Shown here: piece by piece, positions 25,786-33,733 of the stretch
Layout: every line of letters starts with the position of its first letter
Position numbering within the stretch: position 1 is the first letter of the stretch
From: an uncultured Oscillospiraceae bacterium
Lineage (GTDB): Bacteria > Bacillota > Clostridia > Oscillospirales > Acutalibacteraceae
Reading direction: 5' to 3'
DNA: 42,617 nt
Assembly: GCA_910587835.1 (NCBI GenBank)
Contig: CAJUNQ010000097.1
Span: forward strand, 1-42,617
Made by a program: the position numbers and the translations under genes
Notes under the pieces: model-generated
Seen by the model: only the letters and a program-made list of their open reading frames with translations
The model's database searches: none
What the model was told of the DNA's origin: nothing

Positions 25786-26078
25786 GAAATTTATGAACAT
25801 TTCTTGACTTATACACTGAAAAAAGTGAGTGAACTCCAAATATCGGGGCAGTCATGAACAGAAATGGGTGGAAACAGCGTCTGAGAAAAGAGCTTTCGGG
25901 CTTGAAAAGCGCCGGCCGGCGCAGGTCGTTCTGGCGTCTTCATTGCCAGAAATTCTTGAGCTAAGGGTGTGCGACGGCATTTTTTTGACCTGAAGCTGCC
26001 AAAAACCGGTCAAAAAACTCCATAATCGGCCGGTTTTGGCCCAACGCTCCCAAAATTTTCCGCCCCAGAGAGCAGGAA
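25786..26078. other. Intergenic region between spoIVB and rny, no gene
   Basis: No coding frame is supported. It contains a perfect 14-base palindrome GCGCCGGCCGGCGC (25909-25922) and CGGTC/GGCCGG repeats near 26010-26040 similar in texture to the intergenic regions at 5.9 kb and 15.4 kb. Confidence 0.5.
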
Positions 26079-26111
26079 GGGCCGGGCAGGCTCCCACCGC
26101 CTGCCCGGCCC
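26079..26111 (-). terminator. Long GC hairpin after spoIVB
   Basis: GGGCCGGGCAGGC (26079-26091) and GCCTGCCCGGCCC (26099-26111) form a perfect 13-base stem with a 7-base loop, flanked by further GAGAG/CTCTC pairing. It starts ~10 bases after the spoIVB stop. No T-tract follows, so it may protect the 3' end rather than terminate. Confidence 0.55.
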
Positions 26112-26120
26112 CTCTCTCCG

Positions 26121-27296
26121 CTATGCTTCGTCCCCGGCGCTGTGCGCCTGAACCGTCTGCCTGCCCTGCTCCACCATCGTCTGGGCAAAAATGCCGTAGC
26201 CTCTGGCCGGGTCGTCGGTGAACACATGGGTCACTGCCCCGGCCAGCTTGCCGTCCTGCAAAATGGGCGCGCCGCTCATGCCCTGCACAATTCCCCCTGT
26301 GGCCTTCAGCAGCCGGGGGTCTGTCACCTTCACCACCAGATTGCGGGTGGGCTGGTCTTTGCTGTTGACATGCTCAATCTCCCCGTCATACTGCTGGGGG
26401 CCGCTGCCGTCAATAGTGGCCAGCAGCTTTACCGGGCCGGGGCGCACCTGGCCCCGTTCCAGCACCTCTACCGCCGCGCCTTGGGGGGCGGCCTCCAATA
26501 AGCCATATACGCCGGTCTCGTTATTGGCCAGCAGCCTGCCCAGGGGCTGGTCAGAGGAAAAATACCCCCGCAACTGCCCGGGCTGGCCGGGCAGTCCCTT
26601 TACCACGCCGCACAGGGTGACAGAGGCGGGCTCCCCCCGCTTCAGAGTCATGACACTGCCCGCGTCCGCGTCGCAGATGCCGTGTCCAAGCCCGGCAAAG
26701 CCCCCTGTGGCCGGGTCGTAGAAGGTCAGGGTGCCTACACCGGCCGCGCTGTCCCGAATCCACATGCCGGTTTTGAAGGAGCCCTCGCCGTATACCGGCT
26801 GAACGGCAGCGTCAAATTCCTCCTGCCCCCGCCGTACCCGAAAGAGAATACTCTCTCCCTGGCTTCTGCCAATATACCGGGCCAGAGCGGCGTTGTTCTG
26901 AATGGGCTCGCCGCCTGCCGAAAGCAGATAGTCTCCGGGCAGCAGGCCTGCCTCCTTGGCCGGGCAGCAGGGGCCATCCGCTGTATAAATATCGGAAAGC
27001 GAGGCCACAATAACCCCGTCGGTAAACAGCTTGACCCCAAAGGCCTCGCCCAAAGGAATGACCTGATTTTCTCCTGCCTGAGGGGCCTGCGCCGTCTCCC
27101 CGGCCTGCGAGGCAGGGGGCGAGGCAGCCTGGGCGGCGGCTGGGCCGGTCTCCAGGTCCAGCAGGCCCAGGGTCGCCAGCATACACACTGCGGTGATGCC
27201 CACGCTCATGGCAAAGGTGCGGGCGGCCTGACACAGAGCGGACGCAGAAAAGCCTGTTTTTTGTTTTTTTATGATCTTCACCCTCTCCTGGGCCAT
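26121..27296 (-). CDS. spoIVB: SpoIVB serine peptidase
   Basis: SpoIVB is made in the forespore, crosses into the intermembrane space and cleaves SpoIVFA. This releases SpoIVFB to process pro-sigma-K, so it links directly to the sigK segment at 3.4 kb. The product is 391 residues. A membrane segment spans ~25-45, and an Ala/Gln-rich linker is followed by a PDZ domain (~90-180, KEAGLLPGDYLLSAGG). The S55 peptidase domain has His205 in GLGHGICD and the catalytic Ser341 in GIVQGMSGAPIL, followed by GAVTHVFTDDP. ATG 27296 has no good SD; upstream in-frame codons are alternatives. A forespore promoter (sigma-G type) was not recognised. Confidence 0.93.
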   Translation of the reverse strand: MAQERVKIIKKQKTGFSASALCQAARTFAMSVGITAVCMLATLGLLDLETGPAAAQAASPPASQAGETAQAPQAGENQVIPLGEAFGVKLFTDGVIVASLSDIYTADGPCCPAKEAGLLPGDYLLSAGGEPIQNNAALARYIGRSQGESILFRVRRGQEEFDAAVQPVYGEGSFKTGMWIRDSAAGVGTLTFYDPATGGFAGLGHGICDADAGSVMTLKRGEPASVTLCGVVKGLPGQPGQLRGYFSSDQPLGRLLANNETGVYGLLEAAPQGAAVEVLERGQVRPGPVKLLATIDGSGPQQYDGEIEHVNSKDQPTRNLVVKVTDPRLLKATGGIVQGMSGAPILQDGKLAGAVTHVFTDDPARGYGIFAQTMVEQGRQTVQAHSAGDEA

Positions 27297-27888
27297 AAAG
27301 TCGAAGCCAACTCGTGGGCCCGTTTTTAATGTGCCACCGGCAGAGGGTTTTATGATGGAAATTAAAAACGCTCCTGCATGGCTTGTGCAAATCAGCACAG
27401 CTCATGCAGAAGCGGTAATAGTTGGTCTGCCGCAACTACCGGGCACAGCGGTTGGCATACCGCGGCTTGCGGACCGCGCTCCGGCTATTGCCGGTCTCGC
27501 CCGGTAGAAGGGACAGTAAGTGTGGAGCAAGTAAAAAGGAAAATGAAAATCAGATGATTATGTAGTAAAATATTTGGGTTCCTTCGTTTTTGTTTTTCTT
27601 GCGGCCCCGCCTCCCTTCGCTTTCGATGGTCTAAGTATATCCTCTATTTGTGACACAGGTTTCACCACATTTTGAACATTTGATTCTATTTATATGAACA
27701 GTGTTTTAACACATTGACCAAATATGACAAGTATCACTCTTTTTCGCTATGGTTTCCACAACACCTGGGCGCGATATCGCTCCATGCGCTATATATGGCA
27801 GGCCGTCCTTTTCCTGCCTGCCAGGAAAAAACATATCGCTTTTTTGTGGTCTGTCCGACAATAAAACCCTGCTTCCGCCCAGGCGCAA
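27297..27888. other. ~590-base intergenic region upstream of spoIVB
   Basis: No gene is supported. It holds the nested inverted-repeat element at 27437-27506, then AT-rich sequence (about 27520-27760) where spoIVB regulatory sites would be expected, and a short CAGGCCGTCC...CTGCCTG repeat near 27800-27830. I could not identify a clean sigma-G or sigma-F promoter. Confidence 0.4.
27437..27506. repeat. Nested inverted-repeat (cloverleaf-like) element
   Basis: TACCGGGC (27437-27444) and GCCCGGTA (27499-27506) are perfect inverted copies. Between them lie possible hairpins GCGGT/ACCGC (27448-27463), CGCGG/CCGCG (27461-27478, overlapping the first) and CCGGC/GCCGG (27481-27494). It is not a tRNA: no anticodon arm or T-loop consensus is seen. 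Confidence 0.5.
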
Positions 27889-27918
27889 AAAAGGACAAGG
27901 CCTTGGCCCTGTCCTTTT
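27889..27918 (-). terminator. Terminator of the 2-oxoacid oxidoreductase operon
   Basis: AAAAGGACA (27889-27897) pairs with TGTCCTTTT (27910-27918). On the - strand the stem runs into a T6 tract, 12 bases after the last stop codon. Confidence 0.8.
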
Positions 27919-27929
27919 CCCGCCACTTT

Positions 27930-28463
27930 TTACTGCTCCGCCCCCAAAGCCACGGCTCTGCGGTTCAGCTCCAACATAGCGGCCCTACGGGCGGGCACGC
28001 ACTTCTCAATAGCCTGGTCCAGGGTCTCCGGCGGGCAGAAGCCCAGCTCGTGAAACAGCTTGCCCACCAGAATCATGTTGGCAAGCCCCTTCAGCCCGTT
28101 TTCCTCCGCCAGGGCAGAGGCCGGCACCCGGTGTACGGTGACGTCCGCGCGCCCAATGGTCAGGTCGATGAGAGAGCTGTCCAGAATCACCAGGCCACCC
28201 GGCTCCACCCCGTCAATAAACCGCTGAAGAGAGGGCTGGTTCATGGCCACCAGCACATTGGGGGCTGTCACCAGAGGCGAGCCAATGGGCTGCTCGGAGA
28301 TACACACGCTGCAGTTGGCAGTGCCTCCCCGCATCTCCGGGCCATAGGAGGGCAACCAGCTCAGCTCCTTGCCCTCAATCAAACCGGCGTAGGCTGTCAC
28401 CTTGCCCGCGAACAGCACGCCCTGTCCTCCAAATCCGGCGAAAATGATATTCAGGTCCTTCAC
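27930..28463 (-). CDS. korC: 2-oxoacid:ferredoxin oxidoreductase, gamma subunit
   Basis: This 177-residue subunit begins with the Rossmann-like motif FAGFGGQGVLFAGKV and contains WLPSYGPEMRGGTANC, the hallmark of gamma subunits. The complex oxidatively decarboxylates a 2-oxoacid to its acyl-CoA, giving electrons to ferredoxin, or runs in reverse. The start ATG overlaps the end of the beta gene by 4 bases (28460-28463), so translation is coupled. The subunit order (delta, alpha, beta, gamma) fits 2-oxoglutarate or branched-chain 2-oxoacid enzymes (Kor/Vor). The substrate cannot be fixed from sequence, so the symbol marks the subunit only. Confidence 0.88.
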   Translation of the reverse strand: MKDLNIIFAGFGGQGVLFAGKVTAYAGLIEGKELSWLPSYGPEMRGGTANCSVCISEQPIGSPLVTAPNVLVAMNQPSLQRFIDGVEPGGLVILDSSLIDLTIGRADVTVHRVPASALAEENGLKGLANMILVGKLFHELGFCPPETLDQAIEKCVPARRAAMLELNRRAVALGAEQ

Positions 28464-29227
28464 TGGGCCCCGCCTCCCTTCTTGACTCCTTCGGGCACGT
28501 CCTTATAGACGCCCAGGGGGTAATAGGGCAGCATGTTCTCCCGCAGCCACTGCAGAGACTCCGCCGGCGACAGGCCCCAGTTGGTGGGGCAGGTGGAGAG
28601 CACCTCAACAATGGAATAGCCCTTGCCCTCCAGCTGATACTGAAAGGCCTTTTTGATGGCCTTTCGGGCAATGTTCACGTTTTTGACGCAGTCCACCGTC
28701 ACCCGCTGGGCAAAGGCCACTCCGTCCAGAGTGGACAGCAGCTCGCAGACCTTAACCGGATATCCGGCGCTGTCCGTGTCCCGGCCATAGGGGGTGGTCT
28801 GGGTCACCTGCCCCGGCAGGGAGGTGGGGGCCATCTGCCCGCCGGTCATGCCGTAAATGGCGTTGTTGATAAAAATAACGGTGATATTTTCCCCTCTTGT
28901 GGCGGCGTGGACAGTCTCGGCAGTGCCGATTGCCGCCAGGTCGCCGTCGCCCTGGTAGGTAAAGATCACGTTCTCAGGCCGGGCGCGCTTCAGGCCCGTG
29001 GCCACTGCCTGGGCTCTGCCGTGGGGAGCCTGGACCATGTCGCAGGCAAAATAGTCGTAGCACATGACAGAGCAGCCCACCGAGGCCACGCCCACAGTGC
29101 GGCCCTCAATGCCCAGCTCGTCTATAGCCTGAGCCGCCAGCCGGTGCACAATGCCGTGGGTGCAGCCCGGGCAGTAGTGCAGGGGGGCGTCTGTCAGGGC
29201 ATGGGGCTTTTGAAATACGATTGGCAT
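28460..29227 (-). CDS. korB: 2-oxoacid:ferredoxin oxidoreductase, beta (TPP) subunit
   Basis: This 255-residue subunit binds thiamine pyrophosphate. HYCPGCTHGIVHRL contains the Cys pair that helps hold a cluster, and TYQGDGDLAAIGTAE with INNAIYGMTGGQMAPT forms the GDG-x(~25)-NN TPP/Mg site. VLSTCPTNWGLSP is typical of Kor/Vor beta subunits. It is followed with overlap by the gamma gene. Upstream, instead of the alpha gene, comes a PHP-domain gene and then alpha, an unusual interruption. AAGGAAGTG precedes ATG 29227. Confidence 0.92.
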   Translation of the reverse strand: MPIVFQKPHALTDAPLHYCPGCTHGIVHRLAAQAIDELGIEGRTVGVASVGCSVMCYDYFACDMVQAPHGRAQAVATGLKRARPENVIFTYQGDGDLAAIGTAETVHAATRGENITVIFINNAIYGMTGGQMAPTSLPGQVTQTTPYGRDTDSAGYPVKVCELLSTLDGVAFAQRVTVDCVKNVNIARKAIKKAFQYQLEGKGYSIVEVLSTCPTNWGLSPAESLQWLRENMLPYYPLGVYKDVPEGVKKGGGAQ

Positions 29228-29284
29228 ATAGGAACACTTCCTTTTCCATTCATAGAATATAGAACAGGCTTTTTGAACCGGCCG

Positions 29285-29368
29285 CTATTCCCGCCGGTCC
29301 TTCCGGCTCTGGATAACATCTATAAAATCGGTTATGGCGTTGAGCAGATCCAGGAGAAAGCCCAGCAT
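29285..29368 (-). CDS. Possible 27-residue peptide between PHP and korB genes
   Basis: A short frame reads MLGFLLDLLNAITDFIDVIQ and ends in a Lys/Arg-rich tail with stop TAG. It looks like an amphipathic or membrane helix with a positive C-terminus. A GAGGG site lies ~9 bases upstream, overlapping the end of the PHP gene. Nothing else supports expression; it could be chance. Confidence 0.25.
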   Translation of the reverse strand: MLGFLLDLLNAITDFIDVIQSRKDRRE

Positions 29369-29380
29369 GGCAGGTTTCCC

Positions 29381-30241
29381 TCACAGCCCGCAGCGGCTAA
29401 GCAGGCCTTGCACCAGGCTGGCGGGGATCATCTGGCCCCCCACCACCTGCTTCTGTTTGTTGAAGAAGCTTCCATGGTAGTCTGTGCCCCCGGAGCAGAA
29501 CAGGCCTCTCTCCCGGCACAGAGACACAAGCTCTCTTTGCAGGCCAAAGCCGTGAAGGGGATGGAAGCATTCTATTCCCGCAATCCCAGCTGCCAGCAGG
29601 CCATCCAGGGTCTGCCAGAACGCGCCGTGCTCCGCTTCATAGGGGTTGTAGGGAATCTGCTCTGCCGGGTGGGCCAGGACCGGAACGCCGGAGGCCTCTT
29701 TCACCATATGGACCGCCTCAGTCAGGCTGACAAATTCGATTTTGTTGGAGTCAAAGGCATATTGCTTATAATATTTCGTCCCTTCCAGCAGACTGCCGGT
29801 GAGGCCTGTGTCCAGAAGATAGTTCAGCAGCTTCCAGCCGCCCCGGCCCTGGGGGATGGCATAGCTGTGGTAGTCCTTCTCCGAGACCCTCAGGCCGTCC
29901 CGCTCCATACACCGCAGCAGGGAGAGATTGGACTCCTCCTGCACCCGGGTGTTGTGGGCGCAGACCTCCCTCAACGCCTGGCTGTGCACGTCGACGCCGT
30001 AGGCCAGCAGATGATACTGACGGTTCTCATGAATCACGTCCAGCTCCACGCCGGGAATCAGGCGGACGCCCGCCTCATCTGCCTGGCGCAATCCATCCTC
30101 TGAATAGGCGCGGACTGTATTGTGGTCAGTAATGGACAGGAATGCCACATGATTTTCTCTTGCATGGGCCAGAACCTCATCTACCCGATCGCTTCCGTCA
30201 GAAAAATGGGTATGTATATGCAGGTCCGCAAACTGTGTCAT
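29381..30241 (-). CDS. PHP-domain phosphoesterase
   Basis: This 286-residue metal-dependent phosphoesterase has the PHP motifs DLHIHTHFSDGS (His-x-His), SITDHNTV (Asp-His), LIPGVELDV (Glu), a C-terminal LAHPAEQ (His) and GGTDYHG (Asp-x-His), so the trinuclear metal site is complete. Relatives hydrolyse nucleoside 3',5'-bisphosphates (RnmP/YciV type) or histidinol phosphate; the length and order fit the YciV-like group better. It sits between the alpha and beta genes of the oxidoreductase on the same strand, 24 bases after alpha. It is transcribed with the complex, but a shared function is not known to me. Confidence 0.85.
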   Translation of the reverse strand: MTQFADLHIHTHFSDGSDRVDEVLAHARENHVAFLSITDHNTVRAYSEDGLRQADEAGVRLIPGVELDVIHENRQYHLLAYGVDVHSQALREVCAHNTRVQEESNLSLLRCMERDGLRVSEKDYHSYAIPQGRGGWKLLNYLLDTGLTGSLLEGTKYYKQYAFDSNKIEFVSLTEAVHMVKEASGVPVLAHPAEQIPYNPYEAEHGAFWQTLDGLLAAGIAGIECFHPLHGFGLQRELVSLCRERGLFCSGGTDYHGSFFNKQKQVVGGQMIPASLVQGLLSRCGL

Positions 30242-30265
30242 AGCCTTCTCTCCCAGTGAGTGATT

Positions 30266-31312
30266 TTATGCCAGCTTCTCAATCTCCCCCAGCACCTCCG
30301 CCGGAGTGGGGATGATGCCCCCTGTGCGCCCAAAAAAGTGGACGGGGACCTGGCAGTCAATGGCAAGCCGGACGTCGTCTACCATCTGACCCATGCTCAT
30401 CTCCACAGTGAGGAATGCTTTTGCGTGGCCCGCCGCTTTCCGTATCGCGTCAACCGGGAAGGGCCACAGGGTGACAGGCCGCAGCAGGCCCGCCTTGATT
30501 CCCCGCTCTCTTGCCTGGTTGACAGCGGTTCTCGCCACCCGGGAGGAGGCCCCGTAGGCTGTCACAATAATGTCCGCGTCATCACACAGATACGCCTCGG
30601 CCCGCTGCTCCTGGGCCTTGACCTGCCGGTAGCGCTGGTAACGCTCCACCACCAGGTCCTCCAGCTTGTCGGGGGTCAGATACAGGGAGTTGATCACATG
30701 GTGCTCCCGCCGGCCCTGGTGGCCGTTGGCCGCCCAGTCCTTTTCCGGCAGGGTCTTCTCGTTCTCATCGGGCAGGGCCACGGGCTCCATCATCTGGCCC
30801 AACATACCGTCGGCCAGAATCATGGCGGGCATACGCCAGCGGTCGGCAGCGTCAAAGGCCGTGCTCACCAGGTCCACCATCTCCTGCACAGTAGAGGGGG
30901 CAAATACCAGAATCTGAAAATCCCCGTGGCCGGTGGCCTTGGTGGCCTGCCAATAGTCCGACTGAGAGGGCTGAATGCCCCCCAGCCCAGGCCCGCCCCG
31001 CTGGACGTTGATAATCAACGCCGGCAGGTCGGACCCGGCCATGTAGGAGATGCCCTCAGACTTGAGGCTGATGCCCGGGGAGGAGGAGGAGGTCATAGCC
31101 CGCACCCCGGCGGCAGCGGCCCCCAGCACCATGTTGACCGCGGCAATCTCCGACTCGGCCTGTAGATAGGTCCCTCCTATTTTCGGCATACGTTTGGACA
31201 TGTAGGCGGCAAGCTCTGTCTGGGGGGTGATGGGGTAGCCGAAAAAGTGCTTGCACCCCGCCCGGATGGCGGCCTCCGCCAGGGCTTCGTTGCCCTTCAT
31301 CAATACTTTCAT
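30266..31312 (-). CDS. korA: 2-oxoacid:ferredoxin oxidoreductase, alpha subunit
   Basis: This 348-residue alpha subunit contains FFGYPITPQTELA (the YPITP motif that binds the 2-oxoacid carboxylate), QAESEIAAVNMVLGAAAAGV, TSSSSPGISLKSEG and IINVQRGGPGLGGIQPSQSDY, all standard for VorB/KorA proteins. The C-terminal domain includes IIVTAYGASSRVA. It starts 17 bases after the delta ferredoxin gene behind AAAGGAG. The full complex also needs the beta and gamma subunits, which follow after the PHP gene. Confidence 0.93.
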   Translation of the reverse strand: MKVLMKGNEALAEAAIRAGCKHFFGYPITPQTELAAYMSKRMPKIGGTYLQAESEIAAVNMVLGAAAAGVRAMTSSSSPGISLKSEGISYMAGSDLPALIINVQRGGPGLGGIQPSQSDYWQATKATGHGDFQILVFAPSTVQEMVDLVSTAFDAADRWRMPAMILADGMLGQMMEPVALPDENEKTLPEKDWAANGHQGRREHHVINSLYLTPDKLEDLVVERYQRYRQVKAQEQRAEAYLCDDADIIVTAYGASSRVARTAVNQARERGIKAGLLRPVTLWPFPVDAIRKAAGHAKAFLTVEMSMGQMVDDVRLAIDCQVPVHFFGRTGGIIPTPAEVLGEIEKLA

Positions 31313-31328
31313 GGTCCCTTCTCCTTTC

Positions 31329-31538
31329 CTAATCCTTTTCCACGGTAATGGCCGTGTCAGGGCACATGGCGGCGCAGGCGGCGCAGCCCACGCACTTGCC
31401 GGGCTCCTGCGCTCTGGCCGGGTGATAGCCCTTGGGGTTCAGCCGGCCCGTGTCAAGAGCGATAATGTGCAGGGGGCAGGCGTTGGCGCACAGGCCGCAG
31501 CCCTTGCATACGCTCTCGTCAATGGTGATTTTCGACAT
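31329..31538 (-). CDS. korD: 2-oxoacid oxidoreductase delta subunit, two [4Fe-4S] ferredoxin
   Basis: This 69-residue protein has two cluster motifs: CKGCGLCANACP and CVGCAACAAMCP, each C-x2-C-x2-C-x3-C. A GYHPA segment lies between them, as in KorD/VorC. It relays electrons from the TPP subunit to soluble ferredoxin. It is the first structural gene of the complex, behind a strong AAAGGAGG. No clear promoter was found in 31539-31803, although a GCCTGCC/GGCAGGC hairpin lies at 31555-31575. Confidence 0.93.
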   Translation of the reverse strand: MSKITIDESVCKGCGLCANACPLHIIALDTGRLNPKGYHPARAQEPGKCVGCAACAAMCPDTAITVEKD

Positions 31539-31803
31539 AGGATTTCCTCCTTTGCCTGCCGCTGGGCAGGCGGTGTTTCTTTTGTCCTTCTGACCTTTAA
31601 TCTATATTCGCTTGCTTTTTAATGGTTTATAAGGCCGTGCGCTTAACCAGTAGAGAGACCGCGCACAATGTATCATGCGGGCGGCTGGGGCCGCTGCGCT
31701 TCCTGCCTGGGCGTTTACCGGGAGTTAACGGGCAAAGGCCGCGATACTCTGTCCCGCCCTCCGCTCAAGAGACTTCTCCTTTTGCTTTCAGGGAGGCTGT
31801 GCG

Positions 31804-32463
31804 CTATTCCCAGGGAAATGTCACCAATCGGCGGATGACCCGGAAGCCCTTGGGCGGAGGCTGGCCTTGCAGGGTAAAGTCTGTCACAGTGGAGTACAAC
31901 AAGGGCAGGCCTGTCAGCCGGGCGGTCTCCTGGGCGAAAGCCTCTCCGGCCCCCAGGTCGTCCAGGGCAGTCTCTTTGCCCAGGTGGGAGTTGTTCACAA
32001 TGCCTGTGGCCTTCAAACGGCTGGCCCCCTCAATCTCCTTCAGCAGCGCCGCAGCCTCCCCCGGCGACTGGGACAGGGCCCGGTAGCCGTTTATGACATA
32101 GAGCATCTCATAGCCCGCCTCCTTCAGCCGGGCGGACATGCCTCCCAAAGCGGTAACCCCTGCGTCGTCCCCGCCTGCGTCCACAAAAACCCGGCCGCTT
32201 TGGGGGGCGAAGATGGAGGCCAGCTCCGGGGGCAGGGTGGGGGTGTCCAGAGTAGTGCCTGCAAAAACCGGAGCAATCAGCCTCACGCCCCGGGCCTCCA
32301 GAAGCGGGCGGTAGTCGCAGGAGCGAAAATAGGGGTTCACCACGTCCAGGTCCGCCAGGGTGACAGGGGAGCCGTCGCCGGCGGCCTGAAGGGCCAGATT
32401 GAGCGCCAGATTGGTTTTGCCGCAGCCATAGTGGCCGCAGAGAATGGTGATGGAGTGGGGCAT
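31804..32463 (-). CDS. ParA/CooC/MinD-like P-loop ATPase
   Basis: This 219-residue SIMIBI-class ATPase has a Walker A motif GHYGCGKTNLALNLAL (deviant GKT type), switch segment LADLDVVNPYFRS, and VFVDAGGDDAGVTALG as Walker B region. A GIVNNSHLG segment fits the N-N-S/T base-recognition motif. Similar small ATPases occur beside 2-oxoacid:ferredoxin oxidoreductase genes in Clostridia (from memory) and could help maturation of a metal cluster, as CooC does. That role is inference. It is upstream of the oxidoreductase operon on the same strand, with 265 bases between and its own promoter. Confidence 0.82.
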   Translation of the reverse strand: MPHSITILCGHYGCGKTNLALNLALQAAGDGSPVTLADLDVVNPYFRSCDYRPLLEARGVRLIAPVFAGTTLDTPTLPPELASIFAPQSGRVFVDAGGDDAGVTALGGMSARLKEAGYEMLYVINGYRALSQSPGEAAALLKEIEGASRLKATGIVNNSHLGKETALDDLGAGEAFAQETARLTGLPLLYSTVTDFTLQGQPPPKGFRVIRRLVTFPWE

Positions 32464-32505
32464 AGGGGCCTCCTTATGGTGGGAATAGATGTAGGGGCTG
32501 TCATA

Positions 32506-32534
32506 ATTTTAGCACAGGCTGTCGATAGATTCAA
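32506..32534 (-). promoter_or_regulatory. Promoter of the P-loop ATPase gene
   Basis: On the - strand, TTGAAT (32534-32529) and TAAAAT (32511-32506) are 17 bases apart, ~45 bases upstream of the start codon at 32463. Confidence 0.65.
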
Positions 32535-32913
32535 TAGGAAATAAAAGACGGGAGGAGCAATCCGGCAATACAACAGGAGAAAAGAGCATATCGTGCGGCC
32601 GAATTCACAGACCGAGCCTGTGGGCGTCCAGACTCTGACAGAGCGCGAGACAGCGTCCTGCTGTCTTGAACTTAGGCAGCAGAGAGACCGGCGATAGTTC
32701 CCGGGCTGCTTTCTGTTCAAGAGAAGCTGCAAAAAAATTCTTCCGGTGAGCGCAGGCAAAGTCTTTTTGCCGCCAGCCTGCCTGTGTACAGAAAGCTTAA
32801 AGCAAAAGCATCCCCTTGCCCCAAACACGCGAGAGCCTCAAGAGGACGCTTTTCATTTTCCATTTGCGGGAAAGGCGCGGGAGCCTGCTCCCCATTCTCT
32901 TTCCTGTCCGTGC
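32535..32913. other. ~380-base intergenic region after rhaD, no gene
   Basis: I see no coding frame. Several CTGTC/GACAG and GCTGC/GCAGC inverted motifs (about 32640-32720) could form a loose 3' structure of the rhamnose operon, but there is no clear terminator with a T-tract on the - strand. Confidence 0.4.
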
Positions 32914-33729
32914 TTACAGATTCAGGAAGTCCTTGCGGTAGTTCACCCCAAAGAACTCCGCCAGCTCCTTCATTTCCCTGTCCTGAATGGTGTTGAGACG
33001 GGGCAGGTGGGCTGTGAGCATATAGATCTGGGCGGCTTTCTCCACAGTCTCAATAAGCCCAAAGGTCTCATCCATGGTTTTGCCCGCGCCGTAAATGCCA
33101 TGCATCCCCCAGACCACCAGCCGAAATGCCTTCAGCTTTTCCGCTGTGGCCGCGCCAATCTCGTTGGTGCCGCAGAGCATCCAGGGCAGCACGCCTACCC
33201 CGTCTGGAAAGACAACGATACATTCCGTGCACATCTCCCACAGGGTGTGGGTCAGCTTTTTCTCGTCCAGCTCATGGACAAAATTCATGGCCAGGGTGTG
33301 GGTGGGGTGGCAGTGCATTACCACCCGGTTCTCCGGGTCCACGCCGAGCCTTGCCATGTGGCTCATCAGGTGGGCGGGCAGCTCGCTGGTGGGCCTGCCG
33401 CCGTCCTGATACCCCCACAGCAGCTGCGCGGTCCGCCCGTCAGCGCCGACCCGGATGACCCCCAGATTGGTCTCCGGGTCATCCTCCACATTCTTGAAAT
33501 ATTTGCCTGAGCCGGTGACAATGAAAAGCCTGCCGGCCAGCGGCTTAGCCTCAAAGCCCAGGGGCAGTTCCCGGAGGACCTGGTTCATGTCCAGATACCC
33601 GGCAACCTCATTTTCATCCAGCAGGCGGCTGATATTGCCGCCATTGCGCTCATCCCAGCCCAAGCGGTACATGTTGGCGGTGGTCCTCCGCATTTCCGTG
33701 ACAAAGGGCGCGTCCATTATGTTGTTCAT
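32914..33729 (-). CDS. rhaD: L-rhamnulose-1-phosphate aldolase
   Basis: RhaD cleaves L-rhamnulose 1-phosphate to dihydroxyacetone phosphate and L-lactaldehyde. The 271-residue length matches E. coli RhaD. Motifs include LGWDERNGGNISRLL, FIVTGSGKYFKNV, ELPAHLM, the zinc ligands in VVMHCHPTHTLAM and the third histidine in VVWGMHGIYGAG. It is the last gene of the operon; ATG 33729 follows the rhaA stop by only 4 bases, with GAGGTTG as RBS. The lactaldehyde product is the substrate of the FucO-like enzyme encoded in the same operon. Confidence 0.95.
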   Translation of the reverse strand: MNNIMDAPFVTEMRRTTANMYRLGWDERNGGNISRLLDENEVAGYLDMNQVLRELPLGFEAKPLAGRLFIVTGSGKYFKNVEDDPETNLGVIRVGADGRTAQLLWGYQDGGRPTSELPAHLMSHMARLGVDPENRVVMHCHPTHTLAMNFVHELDEKKLTHTLWEMCTECIVVFPDGVGVLPWMLCGTNEIGAATAEKLKAFRLVVWGMHGIYGAGKTMDETFGLIETVEKAAQIYMLTAHLPRLNTIQDREMKELAEFFGVNYRKDFLNL

Positions 33730-33733
33730 GCTT

